From Paraburkholderia dioscoreae (GTDB lineage Bacteria; Pseudomonadota; Gammaproteobacteria; Burkholderiales; Burkholderiaceae): a DNA stretch of 64,000 nucleotides. The DNA lies in NCBI RefSeq assembly GCF_902459535.1, contig NZ_LR699553.1, forward strand, positions 1,550,001-1,614,000, given 5' to 3'. Position 1 is the stretch's first letter. Each line of letters opens with the position of its first letter. The translations under genes and the position numbers were made by a program. The notes under the pieces are model-generated. The model was given only the letters and a program-made list of their open reading frames with translations, ran no database searches and was not told the DNA's origin. This document shows, piece by piece, positions 25,821-34,987 of this stretch.

Positions 25821-27060
25821 ACTTTCCCCCATCTGCCACCGGCGCTTCGTCTTCAGCCGCGGCGTCCCGAGTCTCCGGCATGGCGGCCCACACCAGCAAA
25901 ACCGCCAGCGCGCCGGCCGTGGCCAGACCAAAAAAGCTCACCGCATTGCCGAAATGATCGGCCACAAACCCGGCGGCGGTGGTGCTCAACGTAGCCCCGA
26001 TCCCGGCTGCCAATCCGAACAGGCCGATACACAGGTTATAGCGTCCCTTGCCGCCCGCCACATCGGCGGCAATCAGCGGCAGCATCACCCCGAACACAGC
26101 AGCGCTCAAACCGTCGAGCATCTGCACCGGCACGAGCAAATAGGGGCTGCTGATTCCGGCAAACAACAACGCCCGTATCGGCAGCGCTGAAAAGCCGAGC
26201 AGCAGAATTGGCCGGCGTCCCCAACGCTCTGCCGAGCGCCCGACCCACGGCGACATGATCGCCACGATCGCCTGCGGCACGATGATGCACGCCGCGATCA
26301 CGAGCTGCACGTTGTCGCCCATGCCGGCCGTCACTTCGCCGGCGGCGAGATTGAGCATCGCCGCATTCGACAGATGGAACAGCACGATGCACGCCGCGAA
26401 CAGCAGCATCCGTTTGTCGCGCAACAGCTCGCGCAGACTCTCGCGCCGCTCGATCTGCTGCGGCGTCGGCGCGGCCTTCGGCAATTCGACGGTGTCCGTG
26501 CGCTGGATCATCGTCAGCGCGAACAGGGCGGGCACGGCGAGCGCGGCTGTCAGCCAGAACACCGCGCGCGGCGAATAGTACTCGCCGAACACGCCCATCA
26601 GGCCGGCTGCGACCGCGCTGCCGATCGACGCCCAGCGCGCATTGCGCCCCAGCCGGTCGCCGAGATTCGCGCGTCCCACCAGCGCGAACGAGATCGCGGC
26701 GAGCGCCGGCGTCAGCATGCAACTCGCGAAGCCGTGGAACACCTCGGCGGCGATCACCGGCAGCACCGTCGGACTGACGGCCAGCAGCACCGCGCTAAGA
26801 ATGATCGCGATGATTGCCCAGGCCGCCGCGCCTTTCTTGTTGCGCAACGCATCGACAGCGGCGCCGCCGGGCACCTGGCTCACCATCGCGCTGATCGTGC
26901 CCACGGAGAGCGCCATGCCGATCTCGCCTTGGGTCCATTTATGCGAGGCGAGATAGGACGCGATGAACGGTCCAAAACCTGTTTGCACGTTGGCGACGAA
27001 AAAATTCAGCCAATCGAGCGCGCGCAAGCTGCGCGCCGTTACCAGAGTGCGGCCTGTCAT
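25807..27060 (-). CDS. MFS transporter
   Basis: 417 residues with about 12 hydrophobic segments; ATG 27060 overlaps the stop of the upstream lipoprotein gene as ATGA. A long in-frame opening before it runs out of frame through that gene and is ignored. MFS features: DWLNFFVANVQTGFGPF in segment 1, a loop 2-3 region (GGAAVDALRNKKGA), and a repeated WVGRSAERWGRRP after segment 8. Related to putative drug or metabolite exporters of unknown substrate. Translation appears coupled to the PRC-barrel lipoprotein, an uncommon partner. Confidence 0.85.
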   Translation of the reverse strand: MTGRTLVTARSLRALDWLNFFVANVQTGFGPFIASYLASHKWTQGEIGMALSVGTISAMVSQVPGGAAVDALRNKKGAAAWAIIAIILSAVLLAVSPTVLPVIAAEVFHGFASCMLTPALAAISFALVGRANLGDRLGRNARWASIGSAVAAGLMGVFGEYYSPRAVFWLTAALAVPALFALTMIQRTDTVELPKAAPTPQQIERRESLRELLRDKRMLLFAACIVLFHLSNAAMLNLAAGEVTAGMGDNVQLVIAACIIVPQAIVAIMSPWVGRSAERWGRRPILLLGFSALPIRALLFAGISSPYLLVPVQMLDGLSAAVFGVMLPLIAADVAGGKGRYNLCIGLFGLAAGIGATLSTTAAGFVADHFGNAVSFFGLATAGALAVLLVWAAMPETRDAAAEDEAPVADGGKSAAR

Positions 27061-28046
27061 CGGGCCGCCCGTGCGTTGGAAGCCGTCGTGGTCGTGGCTG
27101 CGGCGGCAGGCGCCGCGACGGCGGGCGCGGAAGCAGGGGCGGGCGCTGGCGCTGGCGCGGGAGGCGGCGCCGGCGACACCGCGCGGATCGGCTTGTCGCT
27201 GGCATAAGGAGGCGACGCGTTGATCTGCGCGTCGCTCAATTCGAGCAGCGGATGCAGCTCCTTGTCTTTCGTGACGAAGCGCAGCGCCGACCAGTTGGCG
27301 GCAATCGTGCGCCGTTCGGGGCTCACCATGCCGTTGACGTCGAGCACGACCGCCTGCGGCTGCGCGTTGGCGTCGACCAGCACGTCGATCACGCGGCCCA
27401 CCTTGGCCCCGTTCGAGCGTTCGACCGTGGCGTCGATCAGCGGCAATTGCAAGGCGGCCGCGGCCGCCTTGGCCGGGTTCGCCGGAACCGCGGCGGCATT
27501 GAGTGTAATGGGAGCGGTTTTCGCGGTCGGCGTGAAGCGGAACGCGCTCCAAGGGAAGTTCACCTTGCGGTCGCCGACGCCGAGGAAACCCTGCAGATTC
27601 ACGACCATCTCACGCGGCTTGCCGCCGGCGTCCGCGATCAGATCCACTGCGCGTCCGACCACCTTGCCGTCGGGCTTCTGCACTTCGCTATCGAGCAGTG
27701 CGCGCGCCTCGTTGCGCTCGATCGTGCGCAGCACGATCAGCGGCGGGGGCGGTGGAGGCGGTGGCGCAGGCGTGACGACGGGCGGCGGAGGCTCGACCTT
27801 GTGCGGCTTGACGACCGGTTTCCTCGGCTTTCTCGGCTGCTCGGGCTCGGCCGCTTCGGTCTCGACCGGTTCGGGCGCGGAGGCGGCCACCGGCGCGCTG
27901 GCGGGTTCGACGGGCATCACCGTGGCGTCGACGATCGGCGCCTGCTGCGGACCCCACAGCAGGCTGCTGCAACCGGACAGCGCGAACAGTGCGAACACGG
28001 CAAGAATCAGGTGACGCCAGGCAGGACGCGAAAAACCGCCGCTCAT
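27057..28046 (-). CDS. Lipoprotein with two PRC-barrel domains
   Basis: 329 residues from ATG 28046 (ggag site in front). Signal peptide with lipobox LSGC near residue 25. A Pro/Glu/Lys-rich linker with a run of nine prolines occupies ~45-105. Two PRC-barrel repeats follow: ~115-175 (DGKVVGRAVDLIADAGG, GFLGVGDRKVNFPWSAFR) and ~205-265 (NGAKVGRVIDVLVDANA, RRTIAANWSALRF). The C-terminal 50 residues are an Ala/Pro tail. PRC barrels bind RNA-processing or photosynthetic partners in other proteins; in an envelope lipoprotein the role is unknown. The Pro-rich linker could span periplasm or peptidoglycan. Confidence 0.75.
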   Translation of the reverse strand: MSGGFSRPAWRHLILAVFALFALSGCSSLLWGPQQAPIVDATVMPVEPASAPVAASAPEPVETEAAEPEQPRKPRKPVVKPHKVEPPPPVVTPAPPPPPPPPLIVLRTIERNEARALLDSEVQKPDGKVVGRAVDLIADAGGKPREMVVNLQGFLGVGDRKVNFPWSAFRFTPTAKTAPITLNAAAVPANPAKAAAAALQLPLIDATVERSNGAKVGRVIDVLVDANAQPQAVVLDVNGMVSPERRTIAANWSALRFVTKDKELHPLLELSDAQINASPPYASDKPIRAVSPAPPPAPAPAPAPASAPAVAAPAAAATTTTASNARAAR

Positions 28047-28510
28047 CAAGAAGGACTCCAAGGGCCGGTGCGGACGGGCGCAATGGGCCGCCGCGGTTAA
28101 AACGGGTACGGGCCAGAGTGTAACCCGCGACGTTGGGCGGCTGCGGTTTTGCAGGCAATCTGACAGGTGGCCCCAAGCATGGTTCATGCCGCTGCGCCGG
28201 TGTGTCGATGTGTCGGCGGGTCGCGCGCTTCATTGGCATGTGCCGAAACTCTCAAAACCCTTTCATCTCTTCGTGACGGACCGTAGGTGTAAACGCGCGG
28301 GCTGTGAGGCTGATTTGCCGTGCCTTAAACGATATAAGCGTCGCGACATGCCGGGCATGCCATTCATGCGATGGGAGACATATTTGTGTTGCCCTACATT
28401 TCGAGACAGCAAAAAAGACCCCATCCCACATTAAACCAACGCAACGAGACGAACCTGACGACGACCGTATCGACGGCCGTTTCAGCACGCTGATAAAGGA
28501 GGCACTCATC
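28047..28510. other. Non-coding divergent promoter region
   Basis: 464 bp between the divergent PRC-barrel lipoprotein and NCS2 permease genes. Only short frames are seen. The half nearest the permease is richer in A and T than its surroundings, and a strong ribosome site (aaggaggc, ~28496-28503) ends it. No purine-riboswitch core could be assembled by eye. Confidence 0.5.
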
Positions 28511-29893
28511 ATGATGGAACCCCACGCCCAACCGATTTCTGAAGTCGGCGCCGAATCATTCGACGCAAAGGGCTTTCTCGACCGCTACTTCGAAATCTCT
28601 TCACGCGGCAGTTCTCAGCGTCAGGAAATCGTCGCGGGTATCACGACCTTTCTGGCGATGGTCTATTCCGTGTTCGTCGTGCCGGGCATGTTCGGCAAAG
28701 CGGGCTTCGACACCAGCGCGGTGTTCGTCGCCGTGTGTCTGACCACGGCCTTCGGCTCGCTGCTGATGGGCGTGTGGGCGCGTTTGCCGATTGCGATCGG
28801 CTGCGCGATTTCGCTGACGGCCTTCACTGCGTTCGGCCTCGTGCTCGGCAAGGGCCTGCATCCGAATGTCGCACTCGGCGCGGTGTTCCTGATGGGTGTC
28901 GTGTTCACCGCGATCTCGGTGACGGGCGTGCGTTCGTGGATTCTGCGCAATCTGCCGACAGGTATCGCGCACGGCACGGGCATCGGCATTGGCCTCTTCC
29001 TGCTCCTGATCGCCGCCAACGACGTGGGTCTCGTCGTGAAGAATCCCGGTGCGGGTTTGCCGGTGTCGCTCGGCAACATCACGGCGTTGCCGGCGCTGAT
29101 GTCGGTGGCGGGACTCGCGGCCATCTTCGGTCTGGTGCGCCGCCGCGTGCCGGGCTCGATCCTGATCGTGATCGTGGCGATTTCGGCGATCGCGCTCACT
29201 ATCGATCCGGCTGTGTCGTTTCACGGCGTGTTCGCCGTGCCGTCGCTGAGCGCGCCGGGTCATGCTTCGCTGATCGGCGCGATGGACCTCAAGGGTGCCT
29301 TGTCGATGGCGGTGCTGCCCAGCGTGCTGGCTCTCGTGATGACCGCGGTGTTCGATGCCACGGGCACGATCCGCGCCGTCGCGGGACAAGCGGGGCAACT
29401 CGATGAAAACGGCTGCATCATCAACGGTGGTCGCGCCTTGACGGCCGACTCGCTGAGTTCGATTTTCTCGGGCCTGCTCGGCGGCGCGCCGGCGGCGGCG
29501 TATATCGAATCGACGGTCGGCGTGGCGGCAGGCGCGAAGACCGGCATGGCGGCCGCGGTAGTCGGTCTGCTGTTTCTCGTGGTGATGTTCTTCTCGCCGC
29601 TCGCCGGCCTCGTGCCTTCGTATGCGACGGCTCCCGCGCTGATGTATGTTGGTCTGCTGATGCTCTCGAACGTCAGCAAGCTGCACATGGACGACATGGT
29701 CGACTCGATGTCGGGCCTGATGTGCGCGGTGTTCATTGTGCTGACCGCCAACATCGTGACGGGCATCATGCTCGGCTTCGCGACGCTGGTGATCGGCCGC
29801 GTGGTCAGCGGCGAGTATCGCAAGCTGAACGTGGGCACGGTGGCTATCGCGATCGTGCTGGTGGGTTTTTATCTCGGCGGCTGGGCGATCTGA
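28511..29893 (+). CDS. NCS2/AzgA-family purine permease
   Basis: 460 residues, about 12-13 membrane segments, start ATG 28511 (28514 also possible) behind a strong ribosome site. Conserved AzgA-type elements: EIVAGITTFLAMVYSVFVVPG at the first segment, GTGIGIGLFL, FDATGTIRAV and the GGAPAAAYIEST motif near segment 10. Family members import adenine, guanine or hypoxanthine by proton symport. Variation in the first motif makes the exact base uncertain. Single gene. Confidence 0.88.
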   Translation: MMEPHAQPISEVGAESFDAKGFLDRYFEISSRGSSQRQEIVAGITTFLAMVYSVFVVPGMFGKAGFDTSAVFVAVCLTTAFGSLLMGVWARLPIAIGCAISLTAFTAFGLVLGKGLHPNVALGAVFLMGVVFTAISVTGVRSWILRNLPTGIAHGTGIGIGLFLLLIAANDVGLVVKNPGAGLPVSLGNITALPALMSVAGLAAIFGLVRRRVPGSILIVIVAISAIALTIDPAVSFHGVFAVPSLSAPGHASLIGAMDLKGALSMAVLPSVLALVMTAVFDATGTIRAVAGQAGQLDENGCIINGGRALTADSLSSIFSGLLGGAPAAAYIESTVGVAAGAKTGMAAAVVGLLFLVVMFFSPLAGLVPSYATAPALMYVGLLMLSNVSKLHMDDMVDSMSGLMCAVFIVLTANIVTGIMLGFATLVIGRVVSGEYRKLNVGTVAIAIVLVGFYLGGWAI

Positions 29894-30019
29894 TGGTTGT
29901 GGGTAGGAAGCAGGACGTCATGCATTCCGGCGTCCCGCTTCGTAGAACAGCGCGAATAGTTCCGATTGCGAGTTGACGTTCAATTTCGCGTGCGGCGTCG
30001 AGCTCGAAGCGTCTACGCT

Positions 30020-30202
30020 TCAAAGCGCCATGTCGAAGGCCGGCTTGAGGAACAACTCGATCGCCATTACGGCGAGTCCCATCGCGGCCGCTGACAGCGT
30101 CAACGTGCCGTATTCGTCGTAGCGTGCATCGTAGAGACACGCCACGATGAAAAGAATCGCCAGCAGATTGGTTAGCCAATCGAAATTCAGCGCGTAAGTC
30201 AT
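30020..30202 (-). CDS. Small two-segment membrane protein, hypothetical
   Basis: 60 residues: two hydrophobic segments (LTNLLAILFIVACLY and LTLSAAAMGLAVMAIELFL) joined by an acidic/Tyr loop. Composition and codon use look protein-like, and no other gene covers the stretch. The ribosome site is weak. No family recognised. Confidence 0.5.
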   Translation of the reverse strand: MTYALNFDWLTNLLAILFIVACLYDARYDEYGTLTLSAAAMGLAVMAIELFLKPAFDMAL

Positions 30203-30386
30203 CGATCAAATCCGGGCTCATGCGCGACTCGGACTGTCGAATCGCGCGATCAGGTGAGCGCGATTCTATCGAGTTGAGCTTACGGATTCGCAACGGCTGC
30301 GCTTACATGGATTACGCTCTGGAGGGCGTCTTTGGGTGCCCGGAAGAAGCCCTCTTTGGGGCCGCTTCGACGCGAGCCCCCTTGGT

Positions 30387-31310
30387 TCACGCTTCGGACG
30401 AAGCACCCTTCGGCGACATCAACTCCTGCTCGATCCAGTCGATCACCGAAGTACGCCTGGGTTGCCAGCCGAGCAGCTTGCGGGCGCGCTCGCCGCGCAC
30501 GCGGCTGTTCGAACCGAGCCCATACGAAGCCATTTCGTAGCCCCATTCCTTTTGTGCTTCTTCGAGCGGCCAGTCTTGCGGTTCGCCGAGCTTCATCGCG
30601 CGCGCAATCGCGGCGCTCATGTCGCGGAACGACGCCTCGCCGCTTTCGACGAAATAGAACGTGCCCGCGGGCGTTTTCTCGAGTGCGAGGCGATAGAGTT
30701 CGGCCACGTCGTCGATATGCACGTTCGACCAGATGTTGCCGCCGCTGCCCACGTGACGCACCACGCCGCTCTTCTGCGCCTGACGCACGAGGCGCGGCAA
30801 TTGCACGCTCGCGCTGCCGGGGACCGCGCCGTGGCCGTAAATCAGCGTGTTGCACAGTACGGCCGAGCGGATGTTCTGCTGCGCGGCGTCGAGCACGAGT
30901 TGATCGATCGCCACGCGCGCGGCCTTGTCGGCGGTCGGCTCGGGCAACGCGTCTTCGTGATAGATGCGCGCCTGACCCGCTTCGCCGCCCGACGCATCGC
31001 CGACGATGCTCGAACCGCTCGTGTGCAGAAACGTTTTGCCGGACCCGGCGAGTCCTTCGATCAGCGCCTTCACCGCGCCTTCATGGTCGCTGCTCGCGGC
31101 ATTGATGACGGCGTCGGCGGCTTTCGCTTCGGCGATCAGCAGCGCGCGGTCGTCGAGTGTGCCGATCACGGGTTCGATACCGAGCCGCTTCAGTTCGGCG
31201 CTATGTTCGGGGTTGCGAATCAGACCGCGAACGCTGTGGCCGGCACGCGCGAGATGCGCTGCAATGGATCCGCCGATAAAACCGCTTGCGCCTGTGATGA
31301 AAATCTTCAA
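30387..31310 (-). CDS. NAD(P)-dependent epimerase/dehydratase-like SDR protein
   Basis: 307 residues from TTG 31310, chosen because aaggagaa sits just before it and it begins the fold (KIFITGASGFIGGSIA); an ATG at 31346 lacks support. Extended-SDR NAD(P) loop TGASGFIGG at residues ~6-14. The usual YxxxK is not obvious (YGHGAVPGSA in its place), so catalysis may differ. Similar proteins act as epimerases, or as NmrA-like sensors. It is divergent from a LysR regulator with a perfect 20-bp palindrome between, which probably controls both. Confidence 0.8.
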   Translation of the reverse strand: MKIFITGASGFIGGSIAAHLARAGHSVRGLIRNPEHSAELKRLGIEPVIGTLDDRALLIAEAKAADAVINAASSDHEGAVKALIEGLAGSGKTFLHTSGSSIVGDASGGEAGQARIYHEDALPEPTADKAARVAIDQLVLDAAQQNIRSAVLCNTLIYGHGAVPGSASVQLPRLVRQAQKSGVVRHVGSGGNIWSNVHIDDVAELYRLALEKTPAGTFYFVESGEASFRDMSAAIARAMKLGEPQDWPLEEAQKEWGYEMASYGLGSNSRVRGERARKLLGWQPRRTSVIDWIEQELMSPKGASSEA

Positions 31311-31388
31311 GTCGTTCTCCTTGTTGAGAAACACGATGACATGCACGCAGTATCCGCCTTCTTGATTCTCGCAAAAAGCGTGTTAGTC

Positions 31389-31408
31389 TCAAATCAAACT
31401 TGATTTGA
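31389..31408. promoter_or_regulatory. Perfect 20-bp palindrome, probable LysR operator
   Basis: tcaaatcaa-ac-ttgatttga is a perfect 9-bp inverted repeat 8 bp before the LysR start codon and ~80 bp before the divergent SDR gene. Its position allows repression of the regulator's own gene and control of the SDR gene. Confidence 0.6.
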
Positions 31409-31416
31409 AATCAACA

Positions 31417-32313
31417 ATGAAAACTTCGACCGACGAGTTGCTGGTGTTCGTCACGGTGATCGACAGCGGCTCGATCACCGCGGCCGCTGAGAAGCTGGGC
31501 CAAACCGTTTCCGGCGTGAGCCGCGCGCTCACACGCCTTGAAAAGAAACTCGATACCGCGCTGGTGCGGCGCACGACACGCCGTCTGCAGCTCACCGAAG
31601 AGGGCGAGACCTTCCTGCAGCGTGCCCGCGCGATTCTGCACGCGATGGAAGAAGCCGAAGAGTCCGTCACGCGAGGACGCGAGCGGCCGTCGGGGCGCCT
31701 GCGTGTCGATGCCGCGTCGCCCTTCATGCTGCATTGCGTGGCGCCGCATATGACGGCGTTTTCTGCGCTGTATCCGGAGATCAGGCTGGAATTGACCAGC
31801 AACGAACGGATCGTCGATCTGCTGGAGCAGAAGGTGGACATCGCGATTCGCATCGGCGAGTTGCAGGATTCGACCTTGCATGCGCGTGCGTTGGGCACCA
31901 GCAAGCTGCGGGTGCTCGCGAGTCCGGCGTATCTGGCCGAATATGGCGAACCCAGATCGGTGGAAGCCTTGCGCGAGCATCGGCTGATCGGCTTCACGGC
32001 GCCGGAGCATCTGAACCGCTGGCCGTTGCGGGAAGGGCGCAAGGGCGGGGCCGCAGCGCTGAAGATCGAACCGGCGATCACTGCATCGAGCGGCGAGACA
32101 TTGCGGCAACTGGCGTTGTCGGGATGGGGCATCGCGTGTCTGGCCGACTTCATGAGCGCGGCCGACGTGCGCGAGAAGCGCCTCGTGCCGATTCTCGGCA
32201 ATGTGCTGGTGGATGAGCGGCAACGGGTGAGCGCCGTGTATTACCAGAGCGCGTCGCTGGCGGGGCGCGTGCAGTGTTTTCTGGATTTCATCGCGGCGCG
32301 CGTGAGGCTTTAG
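31417..32313 (+). CDS. LysR regulator
   Basis: 298 residues from ATG 31417 (a TTG 12 bases upstream is less likely, being inside the operator region). Helix-turn-helix in residues 1-60 (ITAAAEKLGQTVSGVSRALTRLEKK), effector domain of the DsdC/AaeR-like class (LRVDAASPFMLHCVAPHM, VDIAIRIGELQDS). Divergent from the SDR gene. A Rho-independent terminator follows. Targets are inferred to be the SDR gene and itself. Confidence 0.9.
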   Translation: MKTSTDELLVFVTVIDSGSITAAAEKLGQTVSGVSRALTRLEKKLDTALVRRTTRRLQLTEEGETFLQRARAILHAMEEAEESVTRGRERPSGRLRVDAASPFMLHCVAPHMTAFSALYPEIRLELTSNERIVDLLEQKVDIAIRIGELQDSTLHARALGTSKLRVLASPAYLAEYGEPRSVEALREHRLIGFTAPEHLNRWPLREGRKGGAAALKIEPAITASSGETLRQLALSGWGIACLADFMSAADVREKRLVPILGNVLVDERQRVSAVYYQSASLAGRVQCFLDFIAARVRL

Positions 32314-32344
32314 CGGCGTTGTTCGATTCGTTCGCCCGAAACGA

Positions 32345-32379
32345 AGCCCGCGGCTTGCCTGAGCCCGCGGGCTTTTTTT
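32345..32379 (+). terminator. Rho-independent terminator after the LysR gene
   Basis: Nine-bp stem agcccgcgg / ccgcgggct with an 11-base loop, followed by seven T residues (32373-32379). Confidence 0.88.
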
Positions 32380-32479
32380 GCGCCGTCAGCGGCCTCGCCT
32401 ATAACGCTCCTATGAGCACGGAGCGGCGGCCGGTCAGAGGCGGAATTTTTTTGTCCGCGTGGCGCCTGCTATTTTGAAG

Positions 32480-32491
32480 GTGTATATACAA
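32480..32491. promoter_or_regulatory. HutC box 1
   Basis: gtgtatatacaa, matching the TTGTATATACAA type of HutC operators, 202 bp before hutH. Confidence 0.6.
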
Positions 32492-32621
32492 GTTAAGTCC
32501 GCCGGACGGGAAGTGCGATACGTAGCGGGCGACCGCTGGAGGTGTTGGCATTGGCAAGATCCACGCCAAGCATGCGTTGCAACTTAATGGAAACTCCCAG
32601 GCCGAATCCTCAAAAAACAAG

Positions 32622-32633
32622 TTGTATATACAA
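32622..32633. promoter_or_regulatory. HutC box 2
   Basis: Perfect palindrome ttgtatatacaa, 60 bp before hutH, the best of the three sites; GntR/HutC-family repressors bind this kind of sequence and release it with urocanate. Confidence 0.75.
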
Positions 32634-32659
32634 GGAGACGCCGCTAGACTTCTCTCGAA

Positions 32660-32671
32660 TTGTATAGACAG
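32660..32671. promoter_or_regulatory. HutC box 3 (imperfect)
   Basis: ttgtatagacag, two mismatches from box 2 and 38 bp from it (near four helical turns), ending 10 bp before the hutH start where repression of transcription or elongation is likely. Confidence 0.5.
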
Positions 32672-32681
32672 GACGACAACC

Positions 32682-34205
32682 ATGATGAATCTGAAGCCCG
32701 GCCACCTGACTCTCCCGCAACTGCGCCAGATCGCGCGCGAACACGTCGCGTTGCAGCTCGATCCCGCCAGCCATGCCGCGATCGACGCCTGCGCGCAAGC
32801 CGTCGCCGATATCGCCGCGAAGGGCGAGCCGGCCTACGGCATCAACACGGGCTTCGGGCGCCTTGCCAGCACGCATATTCCGCACGACCAGCTCGAACTG
32901 CTGCAGCGCAATCTGGTGCTCTCGCACGCGGTCGGCGTGGGTGAGCCGATGTCGCGTCCGGTCGTGCGTCTGCTGATCGCGCTGAAGCTCTCGAGCCTCG
33001 GCCGCGGCCATTCGGGCATTCGCCGTGAGGTGATGGACGCGCTGATCACGCTGTACAACGCGGACGTGCTGCCGGTGATTCCGGTCAAGGGTTCGGTCGG
33101 GGCATCGGGCGACCTTGCGCCGCTCGCGCATATGTCGGCGGCGCTGCTCGGCGTCGGCGAAGTGTTCGCGAAGGGCGAGCGCATGCCGGCCACCGAAGGT
33201 CTCGCGCTCGTCGGCCTCAAGCCGCTCACGCTGCAAGCCAAAGAAGGGCTGGCGCTCCTGAACGGCACACAGGCTTCGACGGCGCTCGCGCTGTACAACA
33301 TGTTCGCCATCGAAGACCTGTACCGCACCGCGCTGGTGTCGGGCGCGTTGTCGGTAGATGCCGCAATGGGTTCGGTCAAGCCGTTCGACGCGCGCATTCA
33401 CGAATTGCGCGGCCATCAAGGTCAGATCGACGCGGCGGCGGCATACCGCTCGCTGCTGGAAGGTTCGGCAATCAACGTCTCGCACGCCGATTGCGACAAG
33501 GTGCAGGATCCGTACAGCCTGCGCTGCCAGCCGCAAGTAATGGGCGCGTGTCTGGATCAGATGCGCCACGCGGCCAACGTGCTGCTGCTCGAAGCGAACG
33601 CGGTCTCCGACAATCCGCTGATTTTCCCCGACACCGGCGAAGTGCTGTCGGGCGGCAATTTCCACGCGGAGCCGGTCGCCTTCGCGGCCGACAACCTCGC
33701 GCTCGCCGCCGCGGAAATCGGCGCGCTGGCCGAACGCCGCATCGCGTTGCTGATCGACGCGACGCTGTCGGGTCTGCCGCCGTTTCTCGTGCGCGATGGT
33801 GGTGTGAATTCGGGCTTCATGATCGCTCACGTCACGGCTGCGGCACTCGCCTCGGAAAACAAGACGCTCGCGCATCCGGCTTCGGTCGATTCACTGCCCA
33901 CTTCGGCGAATCAGGAGGACCACGTGTCGATGGCGACGTTCGCCGCGCGCAAGCTCGGCGACATTGCTGAAAACACCGCGAACATTCTGTCGATCGAACT
34001 GCTGGCCGCCGCGCAAGGCGTCGATCTGCGCGCGCCGCACAAGACCAGCCCGAGCCTGCAGAAAGCGATGGACGTAGTGCGCAAGGACGTCGCGCACTAT
34101 GAGCTCGACCATTACTTCGCACCGGATATCGCGGCAGTTACGCGTCTCGTGCAGAACGGCACGATCGCGAAGCTGAGCCCGTTCTCCTTCGCGTCCGAAC
34201 AGTAA
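32682..34205 (+). CDS. hutH: Histidine ammonia-lyase
   Basis: 507 residues. Deaminates histidine to urocanate, step one of histidine use. The start ATG 32682 follows an aggac site; a longer in-frame opening would run through the HutC boxes. The Ala-Ser-Gly triad that cyclises to the MIO electrophile is at residues 141-143 (GSVGASGDLAPLAH). Normal family length. First gene of the hut operon; controlled by the three upstream boxes. Confidence 0.97.
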   Translation: MMNLKPGHLTLPQLRQIAREHVALQLDPASHAAIDACAQAVADIAAKGEPAYGINTGFGRLASTHIPHDQLELLQRNLVLSHAVGVGEPMSRPVVRLLIALKLSSLGRGHSGIRREVMDALITLYNADVLPVIPVKGSVGASGDLAPLAHMSAALLGVGEVFAKGERMPATEGLALVGLKPLTLQAKEGLALLNGTQASTALALYNMFAIEDLYRTALVSGALSVDAAMGSVKPFDARIHELRGHQGQIDAAAAYRSLLEGSAINVSHADCDKVQDPYSLRCQPQVMGACLDQMRHAANVLLLEANAVSDNPLIFPDTGEVLSGGNFHAEPVAFAADNLALAAAEIGALAERRIALLIDATLSGLPPFLVRDGGVNSGFMIAHVTAAALASENKTLAHPASVDSLPTSANQEDHVSMATFAARKLGDIAENTANILSIELLAAAQGVDLRAPHKTSPSLQKAMDVVRKDVAHYELDHYFAPDIAAVTRLVQNGTIAKLSPFSFASEQ

Positions 34206-34229
34206 GTTTCAAGCACGCATATCAAGCCA

Positions 34230-34925
34230 ATGAACGCACCGGCCTATCAGGGCATCAAGGACTTCATCCTCGCGCGCATCCATGCGGGCGAATGGGGTGA
34301 AGGCGACCAGGTGCCCTCCGAAAACGAGCTTGCGCGCGAATTCAACGTGGCGCGCATGACGGTCAACCGCGCGTTGCGCGAGCTGACCTCGGAGCAGGTT
34401 CTCACGCGCGTGCAAGGTTCGGGCACTTTCGTAGCCCGTCCCAAGTACGAATCGACGCTGGTGGCGATCCGCAGCATCTCCGACGAAATCGTCGCGCGCG
34501 GTCATCGTTATCAGGCAAAGGTGCTGCACATCGGCGCGAGCATCGCCGACGAAGCGCTCGCCGAGGAAATGCAGGTGAGCGCGGGCAGCCCGGTGTTTCA
34601 TTCGCGCGTGCTGCATTTCGAAAACGACGAGCCGGTGCAGCTCGAAGAGCGGTGGGTCAATCCGGCGGTCGCGCCCGAGTACGCGCTCCAGGACTTCACC
34701 AACACCACGCCGAACCAGTATCTCGTGCGCGTCGCGCCGTTGCAGCGGGTCGAGTACCGCATCGAGGCGCTAGCCGCCGACGCCGATACGCGCGAACTGT
34801 TGACGATGGACGAGATGGAGCCGTGCCTCGTGCTGCATCGGCGCACGTGGTCGCAAAGCCAGGTCGCTTCGATCGCCAATCTCTGGCATCCCGGCAGCCG
34901 CTATCGCTTCACCGGACATTTCTGA
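34230..34925 (+). CDS. hutC: Histidine utilisation repressor, GntR family
   Basis: 231 residues. Winged helix of GntR type (VPSENELAREFNVARMTVNRALREL, residues ~30-54) and a UTRA ligand domain (from ~85) that in relatives binds urocanate. Sits between hutH and hutU in the same direction, 24 bp after hutH, so it is expressed with the operon it represses and should respond to the palindromes in front of hutH. Confidence 0.96.
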   Translation: MNAPAYQGIKDFILARIHAGEWGEGDQVPSENELAREFNVARMTVNRALRELTSEQVLTRVQGSGTFVARPKYESTLVAIRSISDEIVARGHRYQAKVLHIGASIADEALAEEMQVSAGSPVFHSRVLHFENDEPVQLEERWVNPAVAPEYALQDFTNTTPNQYLVRVAPLQRVEYRIEALAADADTRELLTMDEMEPCLVLHRRTWSQSQVASIANLWHPGSRYRFTGHF

Positions 34926-34987
34926 CTACGCCGTCTTTTCCGAACCCGAATCTTTTTCGACCATCTTCAAGCATTCCGAGGGCCATC

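Noticed and set aside
28240..28510. Purine riboswitch before the NCS2 permease
   Set aside because: The three-way junction with its conserved core could not be assembled by eye; only a strong ribosome site is evident.
28601..29686. Antisense frame of 361 codons opposite the purine permease
   Set aside because: Extreme Arg/His/Asp bias mirrors the codons of the opposite strand; no ribosome site or motif.
32610..33875. Antisense frame opposite hutH
   Set aside because: Covers the HutC boxes and a certain gene; shadow composition.
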